Shown here piece after piece: positions 5,591-6,691 of a stretch of 6,691 bases of DNA. A program made the translations under genes and the position numbers. How positions within the stretch are numbered: position 1 is the stretch's first letter; every line of letters begins with the position of its first letter. The notes beneath the pieces are model-generated. The model had not been told where the DNA came from. It made no database searches and saw only the letters and a program-made list of their open reading frames with translations. The DNA is from Gammaproteobacteria bacterium (GTDB taxonomy: Bacteria; Pseudomonadota; Gammaproteobacteria; UBA9214). Location: the NCBI GenBank assembly GCA_003454335.1, contig DMKK01000231.1:316-7006 (forward strand), given 5' to 3'.

Positions 5591-5596
5591 ATGGCG

Positions 5597-6691
5597 CTAA
5601 ACCGGGGTTTCGAGCGCACCAAACCAGCGTGACAGACGCTTTTCCCTTAACTGGAACAACCATCGGGTAAACGGTGACATCCGGTAGTCCTTCAGAATCT
5701 CAAGGCAGTGCGCCATGGCCAATTCTGCCATACCCTCGCCGGTCAGCTCTAGCCTGTCATAGCTGTTGATCAGCTTGATGTACTGTCCCAGGCTCAAATG
5801 TTGTCGCTGATCATTCGCATTGCGATACTGCATTGTAAGCTTGCATATTCTGAACAGCGGCATCTCACCTAACCGCGTCTCCTCCAGTAACGGGTAATAC
5901 GCTTCAAACAGGCTTTTTCTGGACCTGACATAACCGTAAGCGGCCATCACCAGATGCAACAACGGTGTTGAGCGATCAGCTGACAGGTCGACCGCATATT
6001 CAGCCACCGCAAGGCACTCATCCCACTGTTTCTTGATACCCAGAGAAGCAGCCAGATAATAAAATCCGAAACCCGGTGCAGCTTTACGCTGGCGCCAGCC
6101 GGAACCTAGTACCGCTGCCTCCCGCTCCAGATAATGCTCATGCATGGCATACATCATGTTGGCCCACAACTCGTCGTTGCCTGTGATTTCTGCAGGGTAG
6201 GTATCCCTGATCCACAGCAGCAGTTTCTTTCGCAACGTGCCGGTGCCACCTACCCCGTCAAGCAAGCCATAGAGAAACTCTTCGCGGTTCCCGGCCATTC
6301 CCGCAAACTTCACCACGCGCTTGATCACTTCATCTTCCGGATCATCTATTGGCAACACCGAGCCCCAGGCGCGGGCAATATTGCCGGAGATCTGCTTTGC
6401 GGGGGTCTGTTCCATCTCGTACTCTATACGCGACAGGATGCTCGCAGTCGGTATCCGTTTGAACAACCAGGTGAGCGCCGTATTCAATGCCCATTCATCT
6501 GACTGCTCCTGTTTTAACAGAGCATCAAACCAGGTCTTTGCCTGCTCATCATTTTCTTTCTCGATTGAGAGGCGGATGGCACGCGCATAGGTCACCGCCC
6601 AGGGGAAACGCACCAGACAGATTTCCAGGACCTGTTCAGCAGTATCAAAATCGGCGGTGTCGGCAAGAAAGTCAAAATAGGTAAGCGCTGT
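5597..6691 (-). CDS. Helical-repeat (TPR-like) protein of unknown function (partial, C-terminal 364 codons)
   Basis: The frame is open from the right edge to TAG at 5597-5599. The GTG at 6613 is an internal valine codon rather than a start: sense codons continue upstream for 26 more residues (TALTYFDFLADTADFDTAE and onward), with the same helical character. I do not recognise a named family. The visible sequence is almost all amphipathic helix pairs with TPR-like spacing. Examples are visible residues about 14-75, and 208-236, which contain FGFYYLAASLGIKKQWDEC. It is rich in Trp, Tyr, Leu and Arg, has no membrane segment or signal peptide in view, and ends in a basic stretch (LREKRLSRWF). Such solenoids usually hold other proteins together; no catalytic motif is visible. 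It ends at its own terminator (5496-5527). The missing N-terminus could carry a functional domain, so its role cannot be inferred here. Confidence 0.85.
   Translation of the reverse strand, partial: TALTYFDFLADTADFDTAEQVLEICLVRFPWAVTYARAIRLSIEKENDEQAKTWFDALLKQEQSDEWALNTALTWLFKRIPTASILSRIEYEMEQTPAKQISGNIARAWGSVLPIDDPEDEVIKRVVKFAGMAGNREEFLYGLLDGVGGTGTLRKKLLLWIRDTYPAEITGNDELWANMMYAMHEHYLEREAAVLGSGWRQRKAAPGFGFYYLAASLGIKKQWDECLAVAEYAVDLSADRSTPLLHLVMAAYGYVRSRKSLFEAYYPLLEETRLGEMPLFRICKLTMQYRNANDQRQHLSLGQYIKLINSYDRLELTGEGMAELAMAHCLEILKDYRMSPFTRWLFQLREKRLSRWFGALETPV

Larger units (their letters stand above)
5171..5595. other. Gene-free stretch after the tRNA
   Basis: About 425 bases without an intact gene. 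It holds a run of hairpins (5229-5315), a broken IS4-type transposase fragment (5306-5477), the terminator of the leftward gene (5496-5527) and a short inverted repeat (5571-5590). Positions 5171-5218 show nothing recognisable. A GTG-initiated 62-codon frame at 5261-5449 is the transposase remnant plus unrelated upstream sequence, not a gene. Confidence 0.75.

Noticed and set aside
5094..5595. tRNA-Arg as an integration site for a genomic island.
   Set aside because: No integrase and no second copy of the tRNA 3' end were found in the window.
6613..6613. GTG at 6613 as the start of the TPR-like gene.
   Set aside because: The same frame stays open with matching helical composition to the right edge, and there is no convincing ribosome binding site before the GTG.
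1..6691. CRISPR array, toxin-antitoxin pair, defence system or phage genes.
   Set aside because: No regularly spaced repeats, no cas-like motifs, no paired small genes and no phage structural or integrase motifs are visible on either strand.

Overview
The window looks like chromosomal DNA of a gammaproteobacterium, probably free-living or environmental. The evidence is a proteobacterial-type SucA (thiamine-dependent 2-oxoglutarate dehydrogenase E1), a membrane-anchored cytochrome c5-type protein with the extra cysteine pair typical of that family, a bacterial tRNA-Arg(CCG) with encoded CCA, and a large membrane PAS-GGDEF-GGDEF-EAL protein. Base composition is moderate, with no strong codon bias. 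I cannot name the genus from the sequence.

Layout, left to right. Positions 1-1193 (minus) hold the first 397 codons of sucA, running off the left edge. Positions 1194-1632 are a 439-base divergent intergenic region. It carries a probable sucA promoter, several short inverted repeats and, at its right end, a possible 18-codon leader ORF plus a hairpin that would bury the ribosome binding site of the next gene. Positions 1633-4260 (plus) hold an 875-residue cyclic-di-GMP enzyme with two membrane segments, PAS, two GGDEF domains and EAL. A two-way terminator at 4348-4376 separates it from the convergent cytochrome c5-type gene at 4395-4901 (minus), which has its own promoter. A tRNA-Arg(CCG) lies at 5094-5170 (plus) with a plausible promoter and a GC-rich hairpin just before it. 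Positions 5171-5595 contain no intact gene: a set of overlapping hairpins, a frameshifted C-terminal scrap of an IS4-type transposase, and the terminator of the last gene. Positions 5597-6691 (minus) hold the C-terminal part of a helical-repeat (TPR-like) protein of unknown function, open through the right edge.

The genes do not form one pathway. sucA (TCA cycle) and the cytochrome (electron transfer) fit aerobic respiration. The c-di-GMP protein is divergent from sucA, so shared control from the intergenic region is possible but unproven. The least ordinary points are the leader-ORF/hairpin arrangement ahead of the c-di-GMP gene, the two apparently intact GGDEF domains joined to an intact EAL domain, and the unexplained structured segment after the tRNA. 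I saw no defence system, CRISPR array, phage or complete mobile element.
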